DNA of 64,000 nucleotides from Paraphysomonas bandaiensis (Eukaryota > Chrysophyceae), in contig CBFFRP010000378.1 of NCBI GenBank assembly GCA_965644295.1, positions 186,001-250,000 of the forward strand, read 5' to 3'. Both the position numbers and the translations under genes were made by a program. Numbering within the stretch: position 1 is the first letter of the stretch; each line of letters opens with the position of its first letter. Under the pieces are notes generated by a model that had not been told where the DNA came from, did no database searches, and was given only the letters and a program-made list of their open reading frames with translations. Shown piece after piece: positions 21,880-33,164 of the stretch.

Positions 21880-23676
21880 CTAAATTTTTCGCATACGAGT
21901 GACTGGGAGATTTTGTTCACGGTCAATGACGAAATCTTGAAGAATTTTACACTGGGATGAATCCAAATAGTGGAGGATGCAAAATTCAAGCACTTGAGTT
22001 TCTGTGGAGATGCCGTTATCGTGTAATTCAAACACAACTGTATTTACGCTGCCACTTGGCTGTATATGATCGATACTCAAGCTAAATAATACTGGAGTAT
22101 CATCAAAGCACTTATACTGATCTTCTGTAGCGGCAGCATTGAAAGTGCTATTGAAATCTGGTCGTCTGGGTAGAGTCAGTGCCATATTGAAAATATCTAA
22201 CATAATATTCTGCCATGTCTCGCCAGTATGTGCACTCATCATCAAGCTACTGTGTGCTTTCGCAGCTTCCATAGTAATTCGAGAAGCTACTAGCATTTGC
22301 AATGCGCATTCAAACTCATGTTTGGTTCTATACGTTAGTACCGGATCGGGAAAAGAATCATACGAATCGTTGAATGCTGGTAATCCAAAGTCAGCACTCT
22401 CCGCACAGAGAATCATATCCTCCTCTAAATCCCACGGACAAAACGAGATAGCTACACTGTCAAGCAAAGTGGATTCAACAAGCGACGTTATTGAACTGAA
22501 TGGGAAGGAGTCAATGTGTATATCTGCAGCAATGTGGTACATTGCAGACGTGGCACCATCAACTGAATCCAAAAAAGTTACTTGAGACATGTTCACTCGT
22601 TTATCCTCGCATCGCTGTCTCCACACATCAGGAACGCCAATTGCAACTAAGCGAACAAACTTTGAATGCAACAAGGCTGGAATAATCATATCGATGTAGT
22701 CTGTCTGCTCCCCATACTTGTAAGGTGCAGCCATAGTTAGCAACACTGTATCGTGATCGCTGAAGCCTAGTACACGCCGACAATCTAATTTATCACGTAT
22801 TGGGGACATGAAATTACTCGCTGGTAGTGGCATTTTTAGATTTCTTTCGTTAGCAATTCCGCGCCGTGTTGACAGCCGTCGCGCAGCCTCACGATAGACA
22901 AGTCGCACATCCAGTACCGTGCTGCCGACCCACGGCAAGTGATCAGAGTGATCAAATAACGCCACAGGAGGGCCACTGTATCCAGCACCAAACGCCAATA
23001 AATGATCTTCGCAGAAATTATGAGTATGAAGAATAACTAAATCGAACTCTATAGCGAAATCTCTTAGCTGCTGAGCGCAGGCTAATCCATGAATGCTGCA
23101 TTGAGTGACACTTCCTCGCAAATTCGACAGACTGCTGTACCTAATAATATCTGGTACATCATGATAACTGTTTGTTATAAATACCGACTGTTCCAACTGA
23201 GGGAGAAATTCAAAGAAACTGATGAGTACTCGAGTATGTCCTCCGCTGGGATAAAATTCAGTTCCAACATGTAATATTTTTCGTACAGTTGGTGTTTGTG
23301 GTGCAATATATTCCCGTTTTTCTAAATGATTATCTGCAATGTGCCAGAGATAACCTTCCAGTTCTGGGCTCCAGAGATTATTAAATCCCCATACTTTTGT
23401 TGCACTGTGCTGTATTAGATGAATTGCCCGATCCAAATGACCATGCCGATAGCAATCCATTGACCTCCGTACAAAGGGATTTATCCCATCTTGTTGTTCA
23501 GGATATAAATTTGCAAATGTATCGTATATCCACTCTTTGTGAGGTTGGAATAAGTTGCTATCTGTTGTATGTCTGCTGTTCCTCTCAAACATACACCACA
23601 ATCCATGTGACTCATTGATGCCATTGACAATACCACATGCAAGAAAAAGAGTAATCAATAGTATGGGATACATCAT
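21880..23676 (-). CDS. Secretory GT-B-fold glycosyltransferase-like protein
   Basis: Single-exon gene, 598 residues. It begins with a clear signal peptide (MMYPILLITLFLACGIVNG), so it acts in the secretory pathway. From about residue 130 the sequence resembles GT-B glycosyltransferases: ILHVGTEFYPSGGHTRVL (the N-terminal Rossmann strand and glycine-rich loop), LVILHTHNF, and later DSFPFSSITSLVESTLL, corresponding to the donor-binding region of GT4-like enzymes. No E-x7-E motif is obvious, so the family assignment is approximate and donor and acceptor are unknown. It starts with ATG-ATG at 23676 and is divergent from the gene at 24343, sharing a CATA-rich intergenic region with it. Confidence 0.7.
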   Translation of the reverse strand: MMYPILLITLFLACGIVNGINESHGLWCMFERNSRHTTDSNLFQPHKEWIYDTFANLYPEQQDGINPFVRRSMDCYRHGHLDRAIHLIQHSATKVWGFNNLWSPELEGYLWHIADNHLEKREYIAPQTPTVRKILHVGTEFYPSGGHTRVLISFFEFLPQLEQSVFITNSYHDVPDIIRYSSLSNLRGSVTQCSIHGLACAQQLRDFAIEFDLVILHTHNFCEDHLLAFGAGYSGPPVALFDHSDHLPWVGSTVLDVRLVYREAARRLSTRRGIANERNLKMPLPASNFMSPIRDKLDCRRVLGFSDHDTVLLTMAAPYKYGEQTDYIDMIIPALLHSKFVRLVAIGVPDVWRQRCEDKRVNMSQVTFLDSVDGATSAMYHIAADIHIDSFPFSSITSLVESTLLDSVAISFCPWDLEEDMILCAESADFGLPAFNDSYDSFPDPVLTYRTKHEFECALQMLVASRITMEAAKAHSSLMMSAHTGETWQNIMLDIFNMALTLPRRPDFNSTFNAAATEDQYKCFDDTPVLFSLSIDHIQPSGSVNTVVFELHDNGISTETQVLEFCILHYLDSSQCKILQDFVIDREQNLPVTRMRKI

Positions 23677-24342
23677 TCGATCAATCAGAACTATTTCAAA
23701 CAGTTAAAATTATGGTGCAGATGTGGAGACACTCCAATGCACTAATTAAGAGTCATATGAGCAACCTGCTTTCCCAACTGTCCAAAATACTCGTAAAGAA
23801 AGTATCGTGCATAAAAAGCCGGATTTTACAAAAAAAATGGAGTTTACAGAGATACAGAAAGCAAAATATTAAGACAGACAGTGTAGTGTACACAGTGCTG
23901 CACATACAGTACACTGTACAGATAGCGACTCTGAAAAATAGGGAAATATGTCAAAAAACTAGATTTAATACTCTATAAACCATGTATTTTTGTGTGCTAC
24001 ATTTTCTACTACAGACACTGCTGCATATATATATATATATGTATGTATGTATGTACTCACATGTAGAGCTCTATACATTAAATAGTCTTCCCATTCCACA
24101 TCAGATAAATCCCTTCCATTGTCATCATGCAAGATACGTACACTCCTATTTCTCTCATCTCATATCTCTTACTATAACAATCCACTCATACATACATACA
24201 CAGTCATAGTTTACACACACATACATACACATACATACATACATACATACATACATACATACATACATACACATACATACATACACAGTCATAGTTTACA
24301 TACACAGTCATAGTTTACACACATATACACATACATACATAC
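23677..24342. promoter_or_regulatory. Divergent intergenic region with TATA and CATA microsatellites
   Basis: Holds an alternating TA run followed by TATG units (about 24024-24052) and an interrupted CATA tract (about 24184-24342) that runs up to the start codon at 24343. The GTTTACA/CACAGTCATA block is itself repeated three times within the tract. It presumably contains both promoters. Confidence 0.5.
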
Positions 24343-24798
24343 ATGTTCTTACGTGAAATACTACTTGTTGGTTTACTCACCAGTCTATTAATCACAATCT
24401 CTCTCTACGTTCTCACTAATGATCACATGAACCCCCCCACTCTATTAACTGAACCATCTCATAAAATCATACCAAACTTAAGAGGATCATCATACAAAGA
24501 TATGCTTCATAATCATAATCATATCAAACCATTTTATTGTCATGATAATTCAGGACAAAAAGGAATTTTAAATGATGATTATTGTGATTGTTTAGATGGA
24601 TCAGATGAAACACTCACATCAGCATGTAGTTACATACTACCACAACATAAATATTTTCAATGTAAAGTTTCAAAAGAATATATATATCTTTCAAGAGTTA
24701 ATGATGGGGTATGTGATTGTCGTGATGGTTCAGATGAATCATCATCTGTTCGCTGTCGTGATCATATTGCGATTAGCCAAATGTATAATGCATTTTAG
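24343..24798 (+). CDS. Short glucosidase-II-beta-like protein (PRKCSH N-terminal domain only)
   Basis: 151 residues. An N-terminal hydrophobic segment (LLVGLLTSLLITISLYVL) gives ER entry or anchoring. It is followed by the paired cysteine-rich LDLa-like modules of the glucosidase II beta N-terminus: DDYCDCLDGSDE and RVNDGVCDCRDGSDE, both with the calcium-binding D-G-S-D-E. The upstream NLRGSS block also matches the family. Full-length beta subunits are about 500 residues with a C-terminal mannose-6-phosphate-receptor-like domain that recruits the catalytic subunit to N-glycans; that domain is absent here. Either this is a short paralogue or a downstream exon was missed. The next 500 bp show no such domain. 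Codon use is very AT-rich throughout. Confidence 0.8.
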   Translation: MFLREILLVGLLTSLLITISLYVLTNDHMNPPTLLTEPSHKIIPNLRGSSYKDMLHNHNHIKPFYCHDNSGQKGILNDDYCDCLDGSDETLTSACSYILPQHKYFQCKVSKEYIYLSRVNDGVCDCRDGSDESSSVRCRDHIAISQMYNAF

Positions 24799-26437
24799 TT
24801 GTGAATACGTTTGTTTGTCGTACTATGGTGTATTCCGATGAGTACGTAGGTACACTCGAATAATTCATACAGGTAATACTATGCTGTTGTCCATTGAAGT
24901 ATATGACTCAAACGTTTTAGGGATGCAATCGGTTCATAAAATTTTCCCTGGAGTGACTCTATGGAGATCTTCCAATGCGGCAGGGATATGATGTGATCCC
25001 AACTACGAAATGTGCTATATTTGAGGAGTAGCACATATTGATATTGGATGCACTTCCTGGTTGAATTTGTACATGCATATTTCCCTGTTACGCAATGAAA
25101 AGAACTTTCCAGTATGTAGTGTATATACATTTTCTTTCCCGATCAATTAAAAAAATACGTGTACTCTTTTTTATTGGTATCTTAGCTATATATCGTTGCG
25201 GCGTTGTACAGCCAAACAATAAATTTACAGAATACAATACTTGTAGTGAATGTCTGATTATTTAGCAATAGGCGTTGAGACCTTGCATCAATTAGTGGCT
25301 AGAAGAATGCTAGATACAATACTTGAATGCAGTGAAAAACACTGCGGAAAACTTCAGAAAACTAATTCAATTAGCCCGAGTGACTATTTCATTTGCCAAA
25401 CTTGCTAGATTAAGGAGGTATGTACAACTCAGTTTATGTGACGACAAAGACCACCTCATATTTTTCAAATCATATGGTGCATCTCATAGCCTTCCATGTA
25501 TTATAATATGTTCTATTGTTCTATATCCAAGGTGAGAGAATAGATAATCCAGGATATTTTCTCATGCTTATGTAGTAAATGTCTGATTAAGTAGGCAATA
25601 GGCGTGTAAGAGTCAGAACTAGTGTAGCAAAACAATATAACTAACTAGTGCTTAACTCTGATATCCTACTATTTAGTGCTACTGTGCGTCACTAAAAGCA
25701 CCAACCACTTTCACTCTCTGTCCTTAAGGTGAACAGCCCGGATGATTACTTCAGCAGGCATCCCAATACTCCGGATCCTCGGATGCCCTTGAGGTGGGCC
25801 ATTCCCGGATACTTGACTTCAGCAGGCAGCCTAATATCCCACAATGCCTGTTTATTCGTCAAGGCCAAAAGGCGTCTACAGTCTACACTAATTAGTCCCT
25901 TGTACCACACAAGCATAAATTAGACTATGAGAGGGCAGAAAGTTATCTGCTGACTACATATATATGCAACTCACATTAGTTTTCCGGTACGTATCCCTCA
26001 AAACACAACGAAAGGGTGCGAGTCTTCTTCAATTGACGCGAACAAAAATAAGTTCTTTGTGCACTAGTAGCAACAAATGATAACAGTTGAGACTGAAAAC
26101 AGCTTTTAATTATACTTACGAGCTTATAAGATATTTTGATTTATACTAAAATTCCTACTTGGAATGTCTATTGCTTATAGTGCACCCTATAGCTTCTTCA
26201 TCAAGTCACGAGAAATACATGCTCTCATTGAATTTACCCTTGTAGATAAGCACGCTAAGGTGTCCACGGTGCCATTTATCAAGAAAACACAGAATTCGTG
26301 AAAATAATTATAGTAGTTTACACCTAGTCCACGGCATAGTGGGCTCAAATGAAATGAAAACCACTACATCATTAAGTGGATAAAGTTGTGTGAAAAAAAA
26401 GAGATACTCAGGAAATATACTTCTCTAGATATTTATA
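24799..26437. other. Intergenic region dominated by dispersed repeat R2
   Basis: Contains an R2 fragment (about 25240-25330) and a long R2 copy (25573-26040). A minus-strand frame at 24879-25130 has several cysteines but no family. The last 400 bp before the nitrilase stop appear non-coding. Confidence 0.45.
25573..26040 (+). repeat. Dispersed repeat R2, long copy
   Basis: Aligns by eye with 49427-49945 over most of its length. Shared blocks include the GTGAATGTCTGATTA-like start, AGAGTCAGAACTA, TTAACTAACTAGT-like, ACAGCCCGGATG, ATGCCCTTGAGGTGGGCC, TTATTCGTCAAGGCC and CACAACGAAA near the end. On the minus strand the ...TTGTGTGGTACAAGGG... block corresponds to the decayed zinc-finger-like coding seen in the other copy. 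The exact ends are not defined. Confidence 0.7.
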
Positions 26438-29400
26438 TCACGAGTGAAGACTGGAATACAATTCTGGACGCCTCTCTTGAACGAGACCGAAAGCACGCCT
26501 CTGGACGCGGTAGTATTCCAGGTCCAAATCAGCGAAAATAATGGCGCTCGATGAATCGCTTGCTTGCTGCACAATTTCCCCAGTACCGTCGGTAATAAAA
26601 CTGGAACCTGTGTACAGTTCAATTAACTAAGAAAATACATGTCCATGTGAAACTACCATAGAACGACACCGTAGATTCTTTGTGCACTTCGGTGCCAATT
26701 CTGTTGGATACAACAACTGGAATCAAATTGCATGCTGCGTGGCCGGTCACTGTCCTCTGCCACCGGCCTACGGAATCATGATGATGTTCGAGGGAGCCCG
26801 CTCCAATTGAAGTCGGAAACACTGTGGGTACAATAAGAAAAGTTCTAAACATTACATGACAACATTCTTACACAAAATCTCCGCCCCTTTTAAAGCCATT
26901 GCTCTGGCGGCTTCAGGAAACCACTACGGTAGTGCTTATATTGAGAAACTATCAATAATAACTTGCATACCTGATCTTGACAGATGCCAACCCCAAGTGA
27001 GCCGAATTTAGTCCGAAATACTCTAAAGCCAGTGTCTCCGGGGCTGGCATAACTAGATATATCCAATATTAGAAAAAAATTTATTTGGGGAACTACTTAT
27101 GGAAACCCACAATTTCTCACTGTATCCTGGGCTCTTTATAATATGAGACTTCCTGTAACAGCCAAGCACCTTTCCATCGGCATCAATGACCTGCAATAAT
27201 CCGTGGGTTAAGCACAACTGATCCCGCACTAATGTAACGACTAACCGCAACAGAGTTAAAGTACGACTTTTTCTTTTTCTCGAAGAAACTTAGGGGAATC
27301 ACCTGTGGAGCAATGATGGTAAGCTGGCCCTGGATGCGCGTGATAAGAACTTACCACACCGAGTTCTTTCGCAAGAGATGAAAAACGCAATAGCAGAGGA
27401 TTGGAATTGGGACTGTACGCTGAGGAAAGTGAAAAATTCGTGGGGTCTTCAACCTGCAAAGCAATAATTTAACAAAAAGCTATTAACACTTTCCCATGTA
27501 TGACGACATGTCGTGCCCAGTACACTTCATCACACACCTGGAAGAAATACGAAAACTGAAACAGCTCTGGAAGCAGCACAATGTTGGAGCCCTTCTTCGC
27601 AGCTTCTCTAACAAGACGTTCGGCTGAGTCAATATTGCATTGAGAGTCCTTACTATAATGTTCACCTATTCTTAATACTAGAATGAGAAATAAAAACCAA
27701 ATTACCTGATTGACATCTGAGCCGCTGCAACTCTAACGTTTCGACAACGATCAGACTGCAGATTTTTCTCAGAGATAGCCTCATCTTCGCCCTTCGCTAC
27801 GGCTTTCTGCTGGCGCTTGGAAATACGCTGCTCATGTATTTCCAGAGCTGTCTCTCTCCTCACCGTACACACCTTCACAGCCTCTTCATCAGGTGAAGTA
27901 CATATGGGAACCTTCAAGGGCCTGTCCGTCTCCTGCTGCCCCGTGAAGTGAATTCGAATCTTACGAGCTCCACCACGAAACTTTACACCACATGAAATGC
28001 ACTTGTATTGGCTAGGTCCACGAGGATTGTGGCGAACCACTTCAACGAATTGCTCTTCCGGGATACCTCCCGTGCCTTCTTTCTTGCTCTCTTCCATGAC
28101 GGGATGCTCTTCATTTGATGCAGCAGGTACAGCCTCATCTTCGCCCTTCGCTACGGCTTTCTGCTGGCGCTTGGAAATACGCTGCTCATGTATTTCCAGA
28201 GCTGTCTCTCTCCTCACCGTACACACCTTCACAGCCTCTTCATCAGGTGAAGTACATATGGGAACCTTCAAGGGCCTGTCCGTCTCCTGCTGCCCCGTGA
28301 AGTGAATTCGAATCTTACGAGCTCCACCACGAAACTTTACACCACATGAAATGCACTTGTATTGGCTAGGTCCACGAGGATTGTGGCGAACCACTTCAAC
28401 GAATTGCTCTTCCGGGATACCTCCCGTGCCTTCTTTCTTGCTCTCTTCCATGACGGGATGCTCTTCATTTGATGCAGCAGGTACAGCCTCATCTTCGCCC
28501 TTCGCTACGGCTTTCTGCTGGCGCTTGGAAATACGCTGCTCATGTATTTCCAGAGCTGTCTCTCTCCTCGCCGTACACACCTTCACAGCCTCTTCATCAG
28601 GTGAAGTACATATGGGAACCTTCAAGGGCCTGTCCGTCTCCTGCTGCCCCGTGAAGTGAATTCGAATCTTACGAGCTCCACCACGAAACTTTACACCACA
28701 TGAAATGCACTTGTATTGGCTAGGTCCACGAGGATTGTGGCGAACCACTTCAACGAATTGCTCTTCCGGGATACCTCCCGTGCCTTCTTTCTTGCTCTCT
28801 TCCATGACGGGATGCTCTTCATTTGATGCAGCAGGTACAGCCTCATCTTCGCCCTTCGCTACGGCTTTCTGCTGGCGCTTGGAAATACGCTGCTCATGTA
28901 TTTCCAGAGCTGTCTCTCTCCTCGCCGTACACACCTTCACAGCCTCTTCATCAGGTGAAGTACATATGGGAACCTTCAAGGGCCTGTCCGTCTCCTGCTG
29001 CCCCGTGAAGTGAATTCGAATCTTACGAGCTCCACCACGAAACTTTACACCACATGAAATGCACTTGTATTGGCTAGGTCCACGAGGATTGTGGCGAACC
29101 ACTTCAACGAATTGCTCTTCCGGGATACCTCCCGTGCCTTCTTTCTTGCTCTCTTCCATGACGGGATGCTCTTCATTTGATGCAGCAGGTACAGCCTCAT
29201 CTTCGCCCTTCGCTACGGCTTTCTGCTGGCGCTTGGAAATACGCTGCTCATGTATTTCCAGAGCTGTCTCTCTCCTCACCGTACACACCTTCACAGCCTC
29301 TTCATCAGGTGAAGTACATATGGGAACCTTCAAGGGCCTGTCCGTCTCCTGCTGCCCCGTGAAGTGAATTCGTATCTTACGAGCTCCACCACGAAACTTT

Positions 29401-29900
29401 ACACCACATGAAATGCACTTGTATTGGCTAGGTCCACGAGGATTGTGGCGAACCACCTCAACGAATTGCTCTTCCGGGATACCTCCCGTGCCTTCTTTCT
29501 TGCTCTCTTCCATGACGGGATGCTCTTCATTTGATGCAGCAGGTACGGCCTCATCTTCGCCCTTCGCTACGGCTTTCTGCTGGCGCTTGGAAATACGCTG
29601 CTCATGTATTTCCAGAGCTGTCTCTCTCCTCGCCGTACACACCTTCACAGCCTCTTCATCAGGTGAAGTACATATGGGAACCTTCAAAGGCTTGTCTGTC
29701 TCCTGCTGCCCCGTGAAATGAATTCGAATCTTACGAGCTCCACCATGAAACTTTATACCACATGATAGACACTTATATTGATGAGGTCCTCTGCGATTAC
29801 TATGAATGATCTCTACAAATTGCTCCTCTGGTATGTGATATGAAAGGTTTGATTGATGAGTTTGATGAAGTGAAGGAGAAATATGACCATTAGGGATCAT
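26438..29900 (-). CDS. Fusion: six BED-type zinc fingers + N-carbamoylputrescine-amidase-like nitrilase
   Basis: Nine exons, minus strand: 27706-29900, 27538-27652, 27355-27453, 27246-27302, 27111-27190, 26971-27052, 26872-26923, 26657-26821, 26438-26607; 1004 residues in one frame. Residues ~23-712 are six 118-residue units, each with YKCISCGVKF, GGARKIRIHFTG and VPIC (BED pattern C-x2-C...H...C) plus a Lys/Glu-rich linker. Residues ~720-1004 are a complete nitrilase-superfamily domain with Glu761 (LLPELF), Lys836 (CYRKSH) and Cys873 (GICQDQW). PGYSEKF, SPGDTGF, HHHDSVGRWQR and SNRIGTE are typical of N-carbamoylputrescine amidase, which yields putrescine, CO2 and ammonia. No in-frame Met lies between the last finger and the VRVAAAQ strand that opens the nitrilase, so the two appear to be one protein. 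The 5' end is uncertain: the frame is open to 30044 without ATG, and a splice acceptor at 30004 may link to an upstream exon. Confidence 0.88.
27775..29840 (-). repeat. Tandem array, six 354-bp units inside the BED-finger exon
   Basis: Units of exactly 118 codons. Five internal units are nearly identical at DNA level, differing mainly by Ala/Val at one position (VCTARR or VCTVRR) and a few silent changes. The first unit (nearest the N-terminus) is divergent at its start, and the last is cut short before the nitrilase. Confidence 0.95.
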
Positions 29901-30105
29901 GAGTGGTGTGTGATAGTGATATGTGTGGGTTAAGTGGTCTGATGAGAGATGGCTGTGTGTTGATATCTGGCTGTGGATATCATAACCATAATACGACACA
30001 TTCCTATAGAAAAAAAGAACAAATACAGTGTGAGGTGTGTACTAGTGGACTATGTATACCCACATACCACATACAAGTGCCCAGTTGTGGACTTGTATGG
30101 ATATG

Positions 30106-30137
<32 letters not shown>

Positions 30138-30564
30138 TGTATGTATGTATGTATGTATGTATGTATGTATGTATGTATGTATGTACGTATGTATGTATGT
30201 ATGTATGTATGTATGTATGTATGTATGTATGTATGTATGTATGTACGTATGTATGTATGTATGTATGTATGTATGTATGTATGTATGTATGTATGTATGC
30301 ATGTATGTATGTATGTATGTATGTATGTATGTATGTACGTATGTATGTATGTATGTATGTATGTATGTATGTATGTACAGCAGTGTGTATGTATGTACGT
30401 ATGTTTGTATGTATGTACATATAGATATGTATGTATACAGATATAATATAGCACTCTATATGAAGATATGCACACCAACACTTCCCACAATTCTTCTACA
30501 TACATATATGGATATGGTATCATAGCCAATAGGGGGTCAGCATATCCTCACTTCATACTTCTCA
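29901..30564. promoter_or_regulatory. Divergent intergenic region with (TATG)n microsatellite
   Basis: Between the BED-nitrilase fusion gene (leftward) and the ankyrin gene (rightward). 30104-30376 is nearly pure TATG with scattered single-base changes (TACG, TGCATG), and an imperfect tail reaches 30420. It presumably holds both promoters and possibly a small 5' exon of the fusion gene around 30068-30072. Confidence 0.6.
30104..30420 (+). repeat. (TATG)n microsatellite, about 300 bp
   Basis: Same tetranucleotide family (CATA/TATG) as 20067-20463, read on the opposite strand. Open frames across it are artefacts. Confidence 0.97.
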
Positions 30565-32910
30565 ATGTATGTGTGTCATATCTGTATATATATCGTCTGT
30601 GTCTTATATACAGTCATAAGTAAACCAACTCATCAATTATCAATATTTCAATTTAAAAATACTCGTGCTAGAGATACTCTCCAAACATGGGCTAATAACC
30701 TCATCCAGACTGATGGTACAGTATCACATAGTGAAGCTGTATTGAGAGAACAACTTGTGGTTGATAAGATATCTAAAGGCGAGTGGCCTGAGGAGGTGTA
30801 TCATGAATATCAGCTATTTGCTGCCTCTTATGGCAATGTAGACTCTGCCCGACTCATGCTAGAGTATGGCATAGGGTATCGTCTACAGGAAGAGACAAGT
30901 CACGGTGTGAGTGTTAATGAGGTGGTCTCTAGTGCCTTCAGTTGCTCGATACCACAGCTACATCATGCTCTAGACTCTGGGAAGAGCCCGAATGTGCCTC
31001 TGTCCGATGGTACCACAGCCTTGATGGCGGCTTCGTATTCAGGTTGTACCGAAGCTGTTGATGTGTTGTTGCAAACGGATGCTGAAGTGGATGCAATTGG
31101 TCGCCATGGTGCCACAGCTTTTATGATTGCTTCTGCAATGGGGCATACAGATATAGTTCGTAAACTTTCAGCAGGTGGTGCTGATGTCACCATAAAACAC
31201 AGATTTGCCAATACATCTCCCCTTCATATGGCGTCTGAAATGGAACAAGTGGAAGCGATCAAACTACTTTGTGAATTAGGCTATAATGGACGACATGTTA
31301 CTGCTTTGGGGGGTAATGCTCTCCATACTGCTGCCCAAGTTGGGGCTGCGAATTCAGTCCTTGCATTGGTATCTTCTCCGTGCTCAGTACCCGTGGACGG
31401 TCTCATGAATGGAGATACCACCCCTCTTTACTTAGCTTCGCAGCATGGACATAGCAATACTGTGAAAGCACTGTTACAGTGTGGAGCCAATGTATCCTTT
31501 TCAATGCCAGTATCACCCTACAAGGGAAGTCGCGAACTGAGCACGAGCAAGTCCGATAGTGCCACCAACTTTGCGTTTGTGCCTAATAGTGAAGCTGGCA
31601 ATGGTGCCAGTGCTCTGCATGCAGCAGCAGAGAATGGTCATTCGAATATTGTGAGACTTCTTATCGAACAGGGTGGAGCTGATGTCGATATGATGGGCGG
31701 AATCGGAGTGACAGCACTGCATCTGGCTGCACAGTATGACCGCAAACCTGTCGCGAAAGAGCTTCTCTCTATGGGTGCAGCAGTTGATGTACATGCAACA
31801 ACTGACGGGTCTACTGCCCTTTACTATGCGGTAGGGTATGGATCTCTTGGCATGGTGCGAATTCTTCTTCGTGCAGGTGCTAGTCCCCTTCGACAGAGAG
31901 CAATCCCTAATATAAAAGGACAGGATCGTCATGAAAGCGCTGGAGGTATTCCAGTACGAGGGACACCTCTCATGTATGCTGTGCTTCTTGGACGGTATGA
32001 AATAATGCAAAGTATTCTTAACTATGAACGCAAAATTGGCTCAAGTGAGGCGGTTGTCAATTATGTGGACACGGATGGTACCACTTTGGTGCATGCAGCT
32101 GCTGGGATGACCGGTCCTTCCAGGCAAGACGATGTGTATGATGATATCCTCTCCTTATTGATATCTTTTGGGTGCGATTCGAGACGAATTCAGTCTAGTA
32201 GTGGTAAAACTGCACTGCACTTCGCAGCGCTCGGTGGAAGTACTCGTGCTGTTAAGTTGCTACTCCGTTCCGTTGATGATGCTACACTGCAGACGTGGGT
32301 TAACATAAAGGACGATGCAGGGTATACAGCGTTGCATTACGCCGTTTCCACAGTGGTTGCGGGTGATGTGGAGGAAAACTCTGCTGCAGTGGAATGCATT
32401 AGTGAGATTATTCGTGCTGGTGGAAATGTCGATGCACGCGTCGAGCAGATCGGTGGGTTGCAAGGAGCCACTGCTTTATACTTGGCTGCGAGTGGCGTGA
32501 ACGCCCATTTCACGACAGTTGCTGTCAGAGCTCTACTCAAGGCAGGAGCTGACCCTGACGTGACATTAGAAGACAGCGCTAAAGGATTTACTCCGCTCTT
32601 GGCAGCTATAGATAGAAGTAATTCAGCTGTCGTAGAAGCCTTACTGTTTGATGGACACGCAGATCCAAATAAGGGTGTCGCGCAGAGTACATCGTTGACT
32701 CAATCACCTATATTGTTTGCTGTCGTTAAAGGATCAACCCCCGTTGTTGATTTCCTACTACAATCTGGGGCTACATGTGATATTAGGATCATGCATCCTT
32801 CTTCCGACAATCCATTGAGCTTGATAGGTTTAGCTAGAATACGTAGAGACTATGATATGTTGCAATTACTTATGGCTAGCAGTAATTGCACCGAAGATGT
32901 GGAAGTTTAA
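30565..32910 (+). CDS. Ankyrin-repeat protein
   Basis: Single open frame of 781 residues. After an N-terminal hydrophobic stretch (ICIYIVCVLYTVIS), which may be a signal peptide, and a ~100-residue charged segment, the rest is about 14 ankyrin repeats. Examples are DGTTALMAASYSGCTEAVDV, GASALHAAAENGHSNIVRLL and GKTALHFAALGGSTRAVKLL. Ankyrin repeats are protein-binding scaffolds; no catalytic or other domain is attached, so the role is unknown. The ATG at 30565 lies in TATG-like sequence and the true start could be further downstream or in an upstream exon; the first secure coding sequence begins at about 30650. It is divergent from the BED-nitrilase gene. Confidence 0.88.
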   Translation: MYVCHICIYIVCVLYTVISKPTHQLSIFQFKNTRARDTLQTWANNLIQTDGTVSHSEAVLREQLVVDKISKGEWPEEVYHEYQLFAASYGNVDSARLMLEYGIGYRLQEETSHGVSVNEVVSSAFSCSIPQLHHALDSGKSPNVPLSDGTTALMAASYSGCTEAVDVLLQTDAEVDAIGRHGATAFMIASAMGHTDIVRKLSAGGADVTIKHRFANTSPLHMASEMEQVEAIKLLCELGYNGRHVTALGGNALHTAAQVGAANSVLALVSSPCSVPVDGLMNGDTTPLYLASQHGHSNTVKALLQCGANVSFSMPVSPYKGSRELSTSKSDSATNFAFVPNSEAGNGASALHAAAENGHSNIVRLLIEQGGADVDMMGGIGVTALHLAAQYDRKPVAKELLSMGAAVDVHATTDGSTALYYAVGYGSLGMVRILLRAGASPLRQRAIPNIKGQDRHESAGGIPVRGTPLMYAVLLGRYEIMQSILNYERKIGSSEAVVNYVDTDGTTLVHAAAGMTGPSRQDDVYDDILSLLISFGCDSRRIQSSSGKTALHFAALGGSTRAVKLLLRSVDDATLQTWVNIKDDAGYTALHYAVSTVVAGDVEENSAAVECISEIIRAGGNVDARVEQIGGLQGATALYLAASGVNAHFTTVAVRALLKAGADPDVTLEDSAKGFTPLLAAIDRSNSAVVEALLFDGHADPNKGVAQSTSLTQSPILFAVVKGSTPVVDFLLQSGATCDIRIMHPSSDNPLSLIGLARIRRDYDMLQLLMASSNCTEDVEV

Positions 32911-33164
32911 AGAAGAGTACAAGGCACGACAGCGTAATGATCATGTGTTAGTACTTGATATAGAATACTTGTATTGCACGTAATAAATTCCCGCAAACTT
33001 CTCATGAGCTGCTGTCTACAAAATTCTGTTGTTGCATAACGTATGTGTACTTGATCATGATGTGTTTGTATAAAGTACGTCTACAACAGTTATAGCTCTA
33101 TATAGTTAGGTACTACTAAAATAAAAGAAAGAGCATGTAAATTAAGTAAGCAGATGAAGATATG

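Noticed and set aside
27997-29721. Repeated 102-codon and 61-codon plus-strand frames at 354-bp spacing
   Set aside because: Antisense shadows of the BED-finger repeats.
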